From positions 1 to 60,892 of the forward strand of contig PHDT01000013.1 in NCBI GenBank assembly GCA_002842695.1: a DNA stretch of 60,892 nt, read 5' to 3'. Under the pieces are notes generated by a model. It was not told the DNA's origin. It did no database searches and worked only from the letters and a program-made list of their open reading frames with translations. Both the position numbers and the translations under genes were made by a program. Each line of letters starts with the position of its first letter. The first letter of the stretch is position 1. The DNA is from Bacteroidetes bacterium HGW-Bacteroidetes-10 (GTDB lineage: Bacteria; Bacteroidota; Bacteroidia; Bacteroidales; UBA932). Positions 52,073 to 60,752 of the stretch are shown here, in pieces.

Positions 52073-52426
52073 ATGCTTTATACAAATCTTAAACACATCG
52101 AATCTGCAGCAGATCATGCAAAGATTCTCAGCGAAAATGAAAATGTAATGGTAATATGCGGACGCATGGGACCTATGTGTATTCCTGTTTACGGAATTGC
52201 AGAGGATCTGGAGGGAGAGTACTCACACGTAAAATTCTTTGATATGGAATTTGACAATCCCGAATCTCATGTAATAAGAAATCTCCCTGAAGTAAGAGGC
52301 TTCATGGGCATTCCCTTTACAATTTATTACAAGAACGGCAAAGTAGTCAAAGCTACATCAAGCATTCAGACAAAAGATCAGATTACAACAATTCTTGATA
52401 AAGAATTTGGAGCTCCAGTAAAATAA
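52073..52426 (+). CDS. thioredoxin-like protein with an unusual CX6C active site
   Basis: A 117-residue cytoplasmic thioredoxin fold. The usual CxxC is replaced by Cys29-GRMGPM-Cys36 (VICGRMGPMCIPVYG), so six residues instead of two separate the cysteines. The rest is standard: VKFFDMEFDNPE after the first helix, and the cis-Pro81 loop in FMGIPFTIYYKNGKVV. It is the first gene of an operon with trxB (19-bp gap) and a membrane-tethered thioredoxin, so it is plausibly reduced by this TrxB. The wide spacing may change its redox potential or allow metal or Fe-S binding (inference). I do not know a characterised homolog. Confidence 0.85.
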   Translation: MLYTNLKHIESAADHAKILSENENVMVICGRMGPMCIPVYGIAEDLEGEYSHVKFFDMEFDNPESHVIRNLPEVRGFMGIPFTIYYKNGKVVKATSSIQTKDQITTILDKEFGAPVK

Positions 52427-52445
52427 TCAATCAGCACAAACCAAT

Positions 52446-53390
52446 ATGACATCTGACAATAATCATTATGATGCGATAGTTATCGGCGCGGGCCCTGCAG
52501 GGCTCACCGCCGGTATCTATCTGTCAAGAGCAAGGGTTAAGACATTAATCCTCAACGAAGGAGTTGTGGGGGGACAAATGGTTCTCACCCATGAAATTGC
52601 CAACTACCCGGGAGTTGAGAGTATCAGCGGATATCAGCTTGCAAACATAATGAAAAAGCAAGCTCTCTCCTTTGGATGCGAAATCAAGTCCAATATCAAA
52701 ATTGGAGATATGGACATGAATGGAAATATCAAAAAGGTTGTATTATCTGACGGGACACAATTCACCTCTGATGCAATTATTATTACAACCGGAGGAAGAT
52801 CCAGAACTATTGGCGTTCCCGGTGAAGAGAAACTTAAAGGGCATGGAATCTCATATTGCGCAACCTGCGACGGCGATTTTTTCACAGATAAAGAGATAAT
52901 TGTTGTTGGAGGAGGGAACTCTGCGCTTGAAGAGGCTGTGTCGCTTACCAAATATGCCTCAAAAGTAACAATCGTACATCAGTTCAATCACTTCCAGGCA
53001 TTTGAACATGCAATCCTGGAGGCAAAGAACAATCCAAAAATTGATTTCATAATGGAATCCACCATTGCCGGATTCAACGGAGATGAGCGGCTGGAGAGTG
53101 TCGATATCAAAAACCTGAAAACCGGAGAGGTTTATAACAGAAAAATTGACGGGACATTCGTGTTTATAGGCTATGTTCCTAATACCGAATTTCTCAAAGG
53201 AAAACTTGACCTTAATCAGTGGGGCGAAATTGTTGTCAAGGCAGATATGTCAACAAGCATTGATGGCGTTTTCGCAGCTGGAGACAGCATTACAAAAAGA
53301 TTTCGTCAGGTTACGACAGCAGTTGGAGACGGCACAATTGCAGCATTGGCAGCCTCTTCATATATAAATGAAATTAAAAAGAGTAAATAA
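52446..53390 (+). CDS. trxB: thioredoxin reductase
   Basis: A 314-residue FAD enzyme that uses NADPH to reduce thioredoxin. The FAD motif GAGPAGLTAGIYLSRA is near the N-terminus, the redox pair Cys138/Cys141 lies in SYCATCDGDFF, the NADPH motif is VVGGGNSALEEAVSL, and the C-terminal FAD motif is GVFAAGDS. Normal length. The flanking genes are its likely substrates. Confidence 0.95.
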   Translation: MTSDNNHYDAIVIGAGPAGLTAGIYLSRARVKTLILNEGVVGGQMVLTHEIANYPGVESISGYQLANIMKKQALSFGCEIKSNIKIGDMDMNGNIKKVVLSDGTQFTSDAIIITTGGRSRTIGVPGEEKLKGHGISYCATCDGDFFTDKEIIVVGGGNSALEEAVSLTKYASKVTIVHQFNHFQAFEHAILEAKNNPKIDFIMESTIAGFNGDERLESVDIKNLKTGEVYNRKIDGTFVFIGYVPNTEFLKGKLDLNQWGEIVVKADMSTSIDGVFAAGDSITKRFRQVTTAVGDGTIAALAASSYINEIKKSK

Positions 53391-53396
53391 GTTAAT

Positions 53397-53813
53397 ATGC
53401 AGACAACCATAGTAATTATTGCCGTAGTAGCAGCAATTGTAATAGTTCTTTACAGAGCCTACTCAAAACTCAAAAACACCCCAATGGTAGAGGATCATGA
53501 ACAAATCCTTACCCTAACTGATAAAAATATAACCCAGCAACTTAAAGGCAAGGTTATTCTGGTAGATTTCTGGGCTAGCTGGTGTGCACCCTGCCGAATG
53601 ATGGCTCCCATACTGAACGAAGTTGCCTCGGAACTTAACGGAAATGGGTTTGTTGGCAAGGTAAACATAGAAGAGTATCAGTCACTGGCACAAAAATATA
53701 ATGTGCGAAGCATACCAACTCTCATACTTTTCAAAAACGGCAAGGAGATAAACCGCTTTGTAGGTATTAAAAGCAAGGAGCTTCTTGTCAAAGAGATTTT
53801 GGCTGCAAACTAG
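53397..53813 (+). CDS. trxA: membrane-tethered thioredoxin
   Basis: A 138-residue protein with an uncleaved N-terminal membrane helix (about residues 4-22) followed by a linker and a classical thioredoxin domain: [15 protein letters not shown] with Cys63/Cys66, and the cis-Pro loop [15 protein letters not shown]. It starts 6 bp after trxB. Which side of the membrane the domain faces decides whether it acts as a cytoplasmic TrxA or an exported reductant. The helix is followed by basic residues (YRAYSKLKN), which favours the thioredoxin domain being on the cytoplasmic side, consistent with reduction by TrxB. Confidence 0.88.
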   Translation: MQTTIVIIAVVAAIVIVLYRAYSKLKNTPMVEDHEQILTLTDKNITQQLKGKVILVDFWASWCAPCRMMAPILNEVASELNGNGFVGKVNIEEYQSLAQKYNVRSIPTLILFKNGKEINRFVGIKSKELLVKEILAAN

Positions 53814-53830
53814 TTAAAAATATCCCTGAA

Positions 53831-54841
53831 TCACTTGCAGAATTCCTGAATAAGAGCATAAGCTTCTGATTCACCAAGTTCCGCAGCTTTTTTCCAGTCC
53901 TCGCATGCCCCGGTTTTATCCCCAATATTGTTCTTTGTAACACCCCGGTTAAAGTAGGCCAGCGAGTTTGATGGAGCCAGCTCAAGAACCTTATTGTAAT
54001 CTGCAAGTGCACCCGGATAGTCTTTAAGGCTGTATTTTGCAACACCTCTGTTGAGATAAGCATTTACCATATCTGGCTTACGGGCAATTGTTTCAGAGTA
54101 ATCTGCTATGGCACCCTCGTAATCCTCCATGGTTTGCCTGGCATATCCGCGGCTGTACCAGGCTGAGTACATACCGGGATCCATTTCTATTGCCTTTGTG
54201 TAATCATCAGTTGCACCCCGGAAATCCTTAAGCTGGCATTTGCATGTTCCACTGTTTATTAGTGCAAATGCATCCCTGGGATTTATCTCAAGACTTCTGG
54301 AATAATCAGATATTGCCCCGTAAAAATTCTTAAGCATTCTTTCTGCCTCGGCTCTGTTATAGTATGCATCGGCATTTCCCGGATCAAGTTTTACGACATT
54401 TGTCAGGTCATCAATTGCCTCCTGATAGTGCCTCAGGGAAAACATAATTAACCCCTTGTTGAACCAGGACCTTGCATGAGTGGGGTCAATCTGAATGGCC
54501 CGGAGATAATCGTCAACTGCATCCCGCTCCCTGTCAAGATACTCTTTCGCAAGACCTCTGCCATACAGAGCCTCTGCGTCAAGCGGGTTGAGCTCGATTG
54601 ATTTTGTATAGTCATTCAGTGCACCTTCATAATCTTCAAGTATAAGCTTTGCGGCTCCTCTGTTATACCATGCAAGGCTGAGTTTGGGATTAATTTCGAG
54701 CGCCCGGGTGTATTGGGCTATAGCTCCGGCATAGTCTTTTCGGTTGTGTTTTTCGAGTCCATTGTTGTAAAATGTCTCTGCCGGCTGGGCAAAAAGTGAA
54801 GCAGACAGCAGTATTGATAACAATAATGTCAGCGTTTTCAT
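53831..54841 (-). CDS. exported tetratricopeptide-repeat protein
   Basis: A 336-residue protein with a signal peptide (ASLFAQ) and nine consecutive TPR units of 34 residues (pattern WYNRGxAKxxLxDYxGAIxDYxKAIELNP) covering almost the whole mature chain. It has no catalytic domain, so it is a periplasmic scaffold or adaptor. Repeat 6 has a Cys-x-Cys (GTCKCQL). It is convergent with trxA (17-bp gap) and divergent from the DUF5686 gene. Confidence 0.92.
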   Translation of the reverse strand: MKTLTLLLSILLSASLFAQPAETFYNNGLEKHNRKDYAGAIAQYTRALEINPKLSLAWYNRGAAKLILEDYEGALNDYTKSIELNPLDAEALYGRGLAKEYLDRERDAVDDYLRAIQIDPTHARSWFNKGLIMFSLRHYQEAIDDLTNVVKLDPGNADAYYNRAEAERMLKNFYGAISDYSRSLEINPRDAFALINSGTCKCQLKDFRGATDDYTKAIEMDPGMYSAWYSRGYARQTMEDYEGAIADYSETIARKPDMVNAYLNRGVAKYSLKDYPGALADYNKVLELAPSNSLAYFNRGVTKNNIGDKTGACEDWKKAAELGESEAYALIQEFCK

Positions 54842-54878
54842 GCCTTTATGATTTTGAGAAAGTTAGGTATTTTTCACA

Positions 54879-54908
54879 TTGGTTGTTATCCAAATCGTAT
54901 TATCTTTG
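54879..54908 (+). promoter_or_regulatory. promoter of the DUF5686 gene
   Basis: TTG (54879-54881), 19-nt spacer, TATCTTTG (54901-54908): a full consensus match. The start of transcription would be near 54914, downstream of the ATG at 54909, so the ATG at 54930 is the first usable one. Confidence 0.65.
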
Positions 54909-54929
54909 ATGAAAATTGAGAGGCAAATA

Positions 54930-57544
54930 ATGTCCGGAAGAAATGTTCTATATCTTATCCTGACATTCCTGTTGCTGGGAACATTTTCACTTCACGCACA
55001 GCTGGCAGGAAAGAGTTACATAAGAGGGGTTGTGGTTGACGGAAAAAACGGAGAACCTGTCCCCTATGCCGTTGTCGTGGTCGAAGGCTCTACAGATGGC
55101 ACCGGTACAGATTCAGATGGCCGCTTTCTGCTTGTGACTACATCAAAAAAGATTCTCCTCAAAGTCTCATCAATGGGTTATCTCCCTGCCGAAATTTTGG
55201 TTCCCACTGACAGTAACGGAAAACCTGCGGGCAACGAACAACTTACAATAAAGCTTGCTCCGGCATCGGTGCAGCTGGATGCAATCGTAGTCAAGGCAAA
55301 TAAAGTCCGGTACAGGAACAGAGACAATCCTGCTGTTATGATAATTGACAGTGTAATTAGCTACAAGGAGAAAAACCGAAGCAAAAATTTTGATTTCCTC
55401 AACTACGAGAAATATGAGAAAATAATCTTCTCATTTTCCAATGTCTCTGAAAAACTTAAGGAGACAAGAGTACTGGGTAAATTCAAATTTGTATTTGACA
55501 ACATGGACACCATTCGTAAACCCGGGCAACCGGTCCTGCCGGTCTATATCCGTGAGCAGTTGTCTGATTATTACTACAGGCGAAGCCCTGAGGCTAAGAA
55601 CGAGATTGTCAAAGGTGACAAAATGGTCACTTTTGAAGGCTACCTGGACGAGCAGGGAATTGGGGTATGGCTTAACTATCTCTACCAGGACATAGATTTG
55701 TATGACAACAACATACTCTTTCTTACAAATCAGTTTATCAGCCCTATAGCAACTACTGCGCCTGCATTTTACAGATACTACATTCTTGACACCCTGAATA
55801 TTAGCGGGGCCGAATGCTATAAACTCTACTTTTCGCCACGAAACAAGACAGATTTTCTTTTTCAGGGCTATCTCTATATTACTGCCGATGGCACTTATGC
55901 CGTCAAGCGTGCAGAGATTGAGGTGAGCAGGCAGATAAACCTGAACTGGATCAAGGATGCAAGGATTGTTCAGGAATTTGAGAAAGATCCTGAGAAAACA
56001 GGGCTTTCTGCGGGAGGGAATCAGCAGGCCAAAGCAAGCCAAAATACCTCCACCGGATGGCTGTTAACACTTGACGAGATCTCTCTCGATCTTGGATACA
56101 GCCGCAACGGGCTTGGCGTTTACGGACAGAAATCTGTCTCTTACAGGAAATTCGGGATTAACCGGCCTCTGACCGAAAGCAACTTTAAACAGAGGGATAC
56201 CCGGGCAGACACCACCCTGTCAAAACCGGAATCATTCTGGGAAGAGAACAGACACAGTCAGCTTACCACTTCCGAAAAGGGAATATACCGGACTATTGAC
56301 ACACTTAAGAGAATTCCGGCATTCAAAAGGACAATGAATATCACCAGAATTGTTCTGGCCAGCTACCATAACTTCGGAAAGTTTGAAATTGGACCTGTTA
56401 TCTCCTTTTACAGTTACAATCCCATTGACGCTCAACAACGGCTCTGAGCAAGTGGTTCAATTATGACGGATATATATCCTACTCCTTTGGAGACAAGAAA
56501 ATCAAATACAATCTTGGAACAACGCTCTCATTCAGCGGCCGCACAATCTACGAGTTTCCCGTGAAGAGCCTGCGACTCAGCTTCCAGAGCGACACCAAGG
56601 TACCGGGACAGGAGCTCTATTTTGTTCAGGAGGGAAATGCACTTCTTTCAATCAAGAGGGGTGTGGACGACAAGCTCTTTTATAACAAGACATTCAGGGC
56701 AGATTATCTTCATGAGTTCGAAAACCATTTCTCCTACTCAGTTGGCTACACTCACACGCAGCAAAAACCCGGAGGCAGCATAACATTCGGAAACGCATCC
56801 GCTCTTAATATCGGCGAGGCAAGCCTCGCACTCAGATACGCCCCAAAAGAGGAGTTCTACCAGCGGAAAATTTACCGAATTCCGGTTGCAAACAAATATC
56901 CAATCTTCCAGTTCAACTACACTCTTGGAAACAAACTCTTTGGCGGAGACTACAATTATCACCTGCTCAGACTCAACATTTACAAGCGATTCTATCCATC
57001 TGTAATAGGTTACACAACCGTTACCCTTGAAGGCGGCCTTGTGCTTGGAAAGGTTCCTTACCCTCTCCTTGAGATTCACAATGCAAACCAGAGCTACCTC
57101 TACCAGTCAACAACATACAACCTGATGAACTTTGTCGAGTTTGTCAGCGACAAATATGCCTCCCTGTTCGTAGACCATTGCTTCAACGGTTTCATATTTA
57201 ACAAGATTCCTCTCATCAAACACCTTGGACTCCGCGAAATGCTCACATTCAAGGTCCTGTACGGTGGCCTGAGCGACAGGAACAATCCGGCAATTTCCGG
57301 CTCAAACACAAATCCGGCTCCTGGATTAATTCAGGGAGAACCGGTGCTCTTCCCTTTTCCGGTTGACAAAGATGGAAACCCAACTACATTCATTCTTGGT
57401 AAAACACCTTATGTAGAGATGAGTGTGGGGATTTCAAACATCTTCAAATTTGTGCGCGTAGATCTTGTAAGGCGCATAACATATCTTGAGCACCCAAATG
57501 TATCCCGGTACGGAATAAGGGTAAGACTAAAATTTGATCTGTAG
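54930..57544 (+). pseudogene. frameshifted DUF5686/carboxypeptidase-regulatory-like outer membrane protein gene
   Basis: Starting at 54930 the product has a signal peptide (LLLGTFSLHAQ), a carboxypeptidase-regulatory-like domain (about residues 20-115, GVVVDGKNGEPVPYAVVVVEG) and the DUF5686 region. The frame ends at TGA 56445-56447 just after FYSYNPIDA. The family sequence resumes in another frame from about 56429 (TTALSKWFNYDGYISYSF) and continues to TAG at 57544, ending YGIRVRLKFDL like a complete barrel. About ten residues expected between the parts (a Gly/Arg-rich GGRT-type turn) are also absent. So a small deletion of non-triplet length has occurred, or there is a sequencing or assembly error. 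The intact protein would be about 880 residues. The family's function is unknown. Confidence 0.85.
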
Positions 57545-57578
57545 TGAATATTTTCAAAAACTGTTAACAAAGATTTCA

Positions 57579-57586
57579 TATCTTTG
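57579..57586 (+). promoter_or_regulatory. -7 promoter element TATCTTTG for the GDPD gene
   Basis: An exact TAnnTTTG match 28 nt before the ATG at 57615. A -33 TTG is not clear. Confidence 0.5.
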
Positions 57587-57614
57587 AAACGAAAACCCCA
57601 ACAGACTCCAACTT

Positions 57615-58667
57615 ATGAAACGAAACAAAATTCTCACTTCAATTTTCGCAATTGTAATTTCGGCATCAGCTATGGCATCAAATCCTCTCTATCCACTGCT
57701 TAACAACTACCGCATTCCTCTCAATGAAAAGGGTGCTGTAATAGGGAAAGTGCTCACAGGAGAGAGCAAGGCAAAAATCAGTATCAGCCGTGATACTGCA
57801 GATATTTTCCGGATAGACAGAGATGGAAACATAAGCCTTAAGAGAGGCGTTAAACTTTCTGAGGGAGGTGCTTTCAGATACGCCGTGAGTATTAAGGTTT
57901 CAGGAAAAGATGGAGCCGGTGAAAAGGAGTTCGAACTTGTAAAGGATGAATTTCTTAAAAACAGAGCTATAGCTCACAGAGGTGCGTGGAAAAATTTCAG
58001 CGATCCTCAGAATTCATTAAAATCTTTGAGAAACGCAATCTCAATTGGATGCTCTTGGAGCGAGTTCGATGTGTGGATGGCTTCTGACGGAGTCCCTGTC
58101 TGCAATCATGATCCGTCAATTGGTGGTCTGGCAGTTGAGGCAAGTACATCTGCCCAGCTCACAAAAGTTGAACTTGAACCTGGTGAATTTCTGCCTACAC
58201 TTGAACAATACCTTCTGGCAATAAAAGATCAGAATAAAACAGGACTGGTGCTTGAAATCAAGCCATCACTGGTAAGCCAAGAGAGAACCCTGGAGCTCAC
58301 AAACAAGGTAATGCAAATGGTTCATGACCTAAAGGTTCAGGCCTGGGTTAATTATATCAGTTTTAATTATGGTTGCCTCGAAAGAGTAATTGAACTTGAT
58401 CCGGCTGCCAAAACAGCTTACCTTGGAAACGACAGAACTGTAACAGAGATCAAAAACAGCAAAATGTGGGGAATAGACTTCAACCTGAGCATGTTCAAGG
58501 CAAATCCTATTCTTACCCGTCAGGCGCAGGACCTGGGACTTACCGTTAATGCCTGGACTGTAAACAAGGCAGAAGATCTTAAAATGATGCTTGATCAGGG
58601 GGCAGATTTCATAACAACCAACGAACCTGAGTTGCTGCTAAAGATGCTCAAAGAGCGCGGTGAGTAA
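57615..58667 (+). CDS. glycerophosphodiester phosphodiesterase family protein, exported
   Basis: A 350-residue protein with a signal peptide (SASAMA). Residues about 25-115 form an N-terminal beta domain with a cadherin-like pattern (DIFRIDRDGNISLKRGVKL, FRYAVSIKV). The GDPD TIM barrel follows: IAHRGAWKNF with the catalytic His, ENSL-type QNSLKSLRNAI, the metal-binding WSEFDVWMASDGVPVCNHD, LVLEIKP, and the C-terminal NAWTVNKAEDLKMMLDQGADFITTNEPE. GDPDs hydrolyse glycerophosphodiesters from lipids or teichoic acids. The expected E-x-D in the metal site is present (EFDVW). The added N-terminal domain suggests targeting to a surface or polymer. Confidence 0.9.
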   Translation: MKRNKILTSIFAIVISASAMASNPLYPLLNNYRIPLNEKGAVIGKVLTGESKAKISISRDTADIFRIDRDGNISLKRGVKLSEGGAFRYAVSIKVSGKDGAGEKEFELVKDEFLKNRAIAHRGAWKNFSDPQNSLKSLRNAISIGCSWSEFDVWMASDGVPVCNHDPSIGGLAVEASTSAQLTKVELEPGEFLPTLEQYLLAIKDQNKTGLVLEIKPSLVSQERTLELTNKVMQMVHDLKVQAWVNYISFNYGCLERVIELDPAAKTAYLGNDRTVTEIKNSKMWGIDFNLSMFKANPILTRQAQDLGLTVNAWTVNKAEDLKMMLDQGADFITTNEPELLLKMLKERGE

Positions 58668-58749
58668 TCTGCGCCGGTATCAATGAGAATTCCCCTGTTT
58701 TTGCGCAGCTCGCGGAGAGAATCGGCCTCTTCTCCCCTCTTTGCAGCAG

Positions 58750-59213
58750 CTACCCTTTCATTGGGGTAAATCCGGTGCATCTCCATTCGCATAGTGTTGT
58801 AAAAAACTCCTGACGGGGCTCGGTGCGGTCTGAGATTCCCACCATCTTCTTATGAAAGTTGGCACGGTCAAACTTTTTATTCAGAATCTGTTCGTAAACC
58901 GTTTGTAAGGGTGGTTGGAAATAGTCTGAACCTGTCTGAAAAGATTGACAGAGAGTCCAAGTGTATCATGAAGTTCTCTTATAAGACAATTCTCTGCAGA
59001 TTCATCGTGGTGAAGTCTCCCGCCTGGCAGCTCCCATTTACCGGCAAAGGGCTCCTGTTCTCTTTTGAAAAGCAGAAGCCTGAGCTCAACCCCGTCAAAT
59101 CCAAAAATTGCACAGGCTGCATTTACTGCATGAGACCTCTGTTCATGAATATGCGGCTTGTTAAGCTCAGATTCATGAGTATTAATTCCGGAAGGATGTT
59201 GTTCTGAGGTCAT
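58750..59213 (-). pseudogene. decayed NrtR-like Nudix regulator gene
   Basis: From the ATG at 59213 a 110-residue frame contains HAVNAACAIFGFDGVELRLLL, WELPGGRLHHDES and a Nudix box whose catalytic acids are altered (RELHDT), as in Nudix-type transcription regulators. It stops at 58881. In another frame from about 58920 the typical C-terminal winged-helix start follows (PPLQTVYEQILNKKFDRANF, then HKKM) and runs to a stop at 58750. The roughly 70 residues normally between the two parts are missing. A third frame continues to about 58670 with an unassigned fragment (RIYPNERVAAAKRGEEADSL). This is best read as an internal deletion plus frameshifts. NrtR-type proteins regulate NAD or sugar genes in other bacteria. 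Confidence 0.7.
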
Positions 59214-59285
59214 GCGCTCTGTTGAAATTTCTCTTCAAAAATAGTTAAAAAGCAGTAAACTTCAGAGATAGCGGGTGAAAATCAA

Positions 59286-59657
59286 TTATTTCAGACGAAA
59301 TAATTTTGAGATTCTTAATCTGTTTCGGGCAACCATATCGTAAACTGAATCCCGCAGCGGCCGGGGGAAGATTTTCAGGAAGGAGACCGCACTCCAGAAG
59401 CCTCCCAGCTCCGCAAAGGCGGCAAGAACTGCTGCAGATTTTGTAAAAACCCGGCCGCCGTCAATAAATACAACCGTATTAACACATGAATGGCCGTCAC
59501 ACTCAGAATTCCCTGCGAGGCAGGACTCTGCAGACTGAAGGGTAATAAGGCTGAGAACCCTCTTCTTGTCTCTTCGCCCGATAAAATTTGCAAGCCTTAT
59601 ACAGAGACTGCAATTTCCGTCATACAGAAGCACTTTGTGATCCGGATTCATTACCAT
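59286..59657 (-). CDS. DCC-family thiol-disulfide oxidoreductase-like protein (DUF393)
   Basis: A 123-residue protein with the DCC motif near the N-terminus: LLYDGNCSLCIRLANFI, giving DGxCxxC. The later part has VVFIDGGRVFTKSAAVLAAF and the C-terminal FPRPLRDSVYDMVARNR, all standard for the family. DCC proteins look like simplified thioredoxins, but their partners are not known. Two extra Cys-containing stretches (ESCLAGNSECDGHSC) between these segments are unusual. It faces away from the DUF1460 gene with an intergenic gap of about 118 bp. Confidence 0.88.
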   Translation of the reverse strand: MVMNPDHKVLLYDGNCSLCIRLANFIGRRDKKRVLSLITLQSAESCLAGNSECDGHSCVNTVVFIDGGRVFTKSAAVLAAFAELGGFWSAVSFLKIFPRPLRDSVYDMVARNRLRISKLFRLK

Positions 59658-59775
59658 TTAAGATAAATTGATTTTTTGCATAACAAATAATGTAGGCTAA
59701 AAGTTGGAAAAGCACTATATTTATCGCCATAACCCACATTTGAATCAGAAATCTGATTCAGTAAAACGCAGAAAA

Positions 59776-60624
59776 ATGAAAAAGATAATTGTTACGATTT
59801 TTTCAATGCTCATATTCTTTAATGCACAGGCGCAGCATAAGATTTACAGCGATCCGCAGGACAAGGTGATTTTTAACAGATATGCAGAGTATATAAAAAC
59901 GAAGAAAAATCAGCCTCTGGAAAAGGTGATTATCGAGACCGCAAAATTCTTCCTGAGTGTGCCATATGTTGCAAATACTCTTGAAATTGAACCGGAAGGA
60001 GTTGTTGTAAATCTCCGGGGGCTCGACTGCACAACATTTGTAGAGACAGTTTACGCTCTTAGTTATACAGCAAAATCAGAGGATCTCTCTTTTGAAAACT
60101 TCACCAGACACCTGATGAGAATCCGCTACCGCGGAGATGTAATCAGCGACTATTCAGACAGACTGCACTACACATCTGACTGGGTATTTGAAAATGAGAA
60201 AAAGGGCATTGTGAAAAGTATTGTTCACACTCCTGCGTGGGAACCAATCAAACACAAATTTTTCGTAATGTCTACCAATCATGAAAAGTACAAGCAACTT
60301 AAGGGGAATCCGGCACTTACCGAAAAAATCAAGGCGGTTGAAACCGAGCTCAACGGCAGAGATCATTTTTATCTCCCAACTGAGAAAATAGAGCAAAACA
60401 AGAATCTCATTAAAAGCGGAGATGTTGTTGCTTTCGTAACAACAAAGATTCCCGGAATTGACATGACTCATATGGGAATTATATACAAAGAGGGAGGAAT
60501 GCTGACATTCATCCACGCCTCCTCTTCACACAAGAAGGTTGTTTTGAACCGGGAGCCGCTTGCTGTCTATGCAAAGGGAACCGGACGAAATGTGGGTGTT
60601 ATCATTGCAAGGCCTCAGCTGTAA
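59776..60624 (+). CDS. DUF1460 family N-acetylmuramoyl-L-alanine amidase-like protein
   Basis: From the ATG at 59776 it has 282 residues, with a signal peptide (MKKIIVTIFSMLIFFNAQAQ). It has an NlpC/P60-like fold of the DUF1460 type: nucleophile Cys in LRGLDCTTFVETVYALS, and His in GIDMTHMGIIYKEGG followed by FIHASSS. Homologs in Bacteroides cut amide bonds in cell-wall peptides. The longer frame from 59704 begins with a charged stretch (MEKHYIYRHNPHLNQ) that would bury the signal peptide. A terminator follows at 60674. Confidence 0.88.
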   Translation: MKKIIVTIFSMLIFFNAQAQHKIYSDPQDKVIFNRYAEYIKTKKNQPLEKVIIETAKFFLSVPYVANTLEIEPEGVVVNLRGLDCTTFVETVYALSYTAKSEDLSFENFTRHLMRIRYRGDVISDYSDRLHYTSDWVFENEKKGIVKSIVHTPAWEPIKHKFFVMSTNHEKYKQLKGNPALTEKIKAVETELNGRDHFYLPTEKIEQNKNLIKSGDVVAFVTTKIPGIDMTHMGIIYKEGGMLTFIHASSSHKKVVLNREPLAVYAKGTGRNVGVIIARPQL

Positions 60625-60673
60625 CCCGAAAGTGGCTCTGCCACAGATTTAACAGGATTAGCCCAAATTAGAT

Positions 60674-60705
60674 AACCGCAGGAATTTTTTTCTGCGGTTT
60701 TATAT
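60674..60705 (+). terminator. intrinsic terminator between the amidase-like gene and hcp
   Basis: AACCGCAG (60674-60681) pairs with CTGCGGTT (60692-60699), 8 bp, 10-nt loop, followed by TTATATTTTTT. It insulates hcp from upstream transcription. Confidence 0.8.
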
Positions 60706-60752
60706 TTTTTAGTTAAATTTAAAGCATAAACCTAACTAAAAAGCGTATTACT

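Noticed and set aside
55431..56042. 203-codon minus-strand frame inside the DUF5686 gene
   Set aside because: It lies opposite a well-supported coding region and shows no motif or signal; long shadow frames are expected in such sequence.
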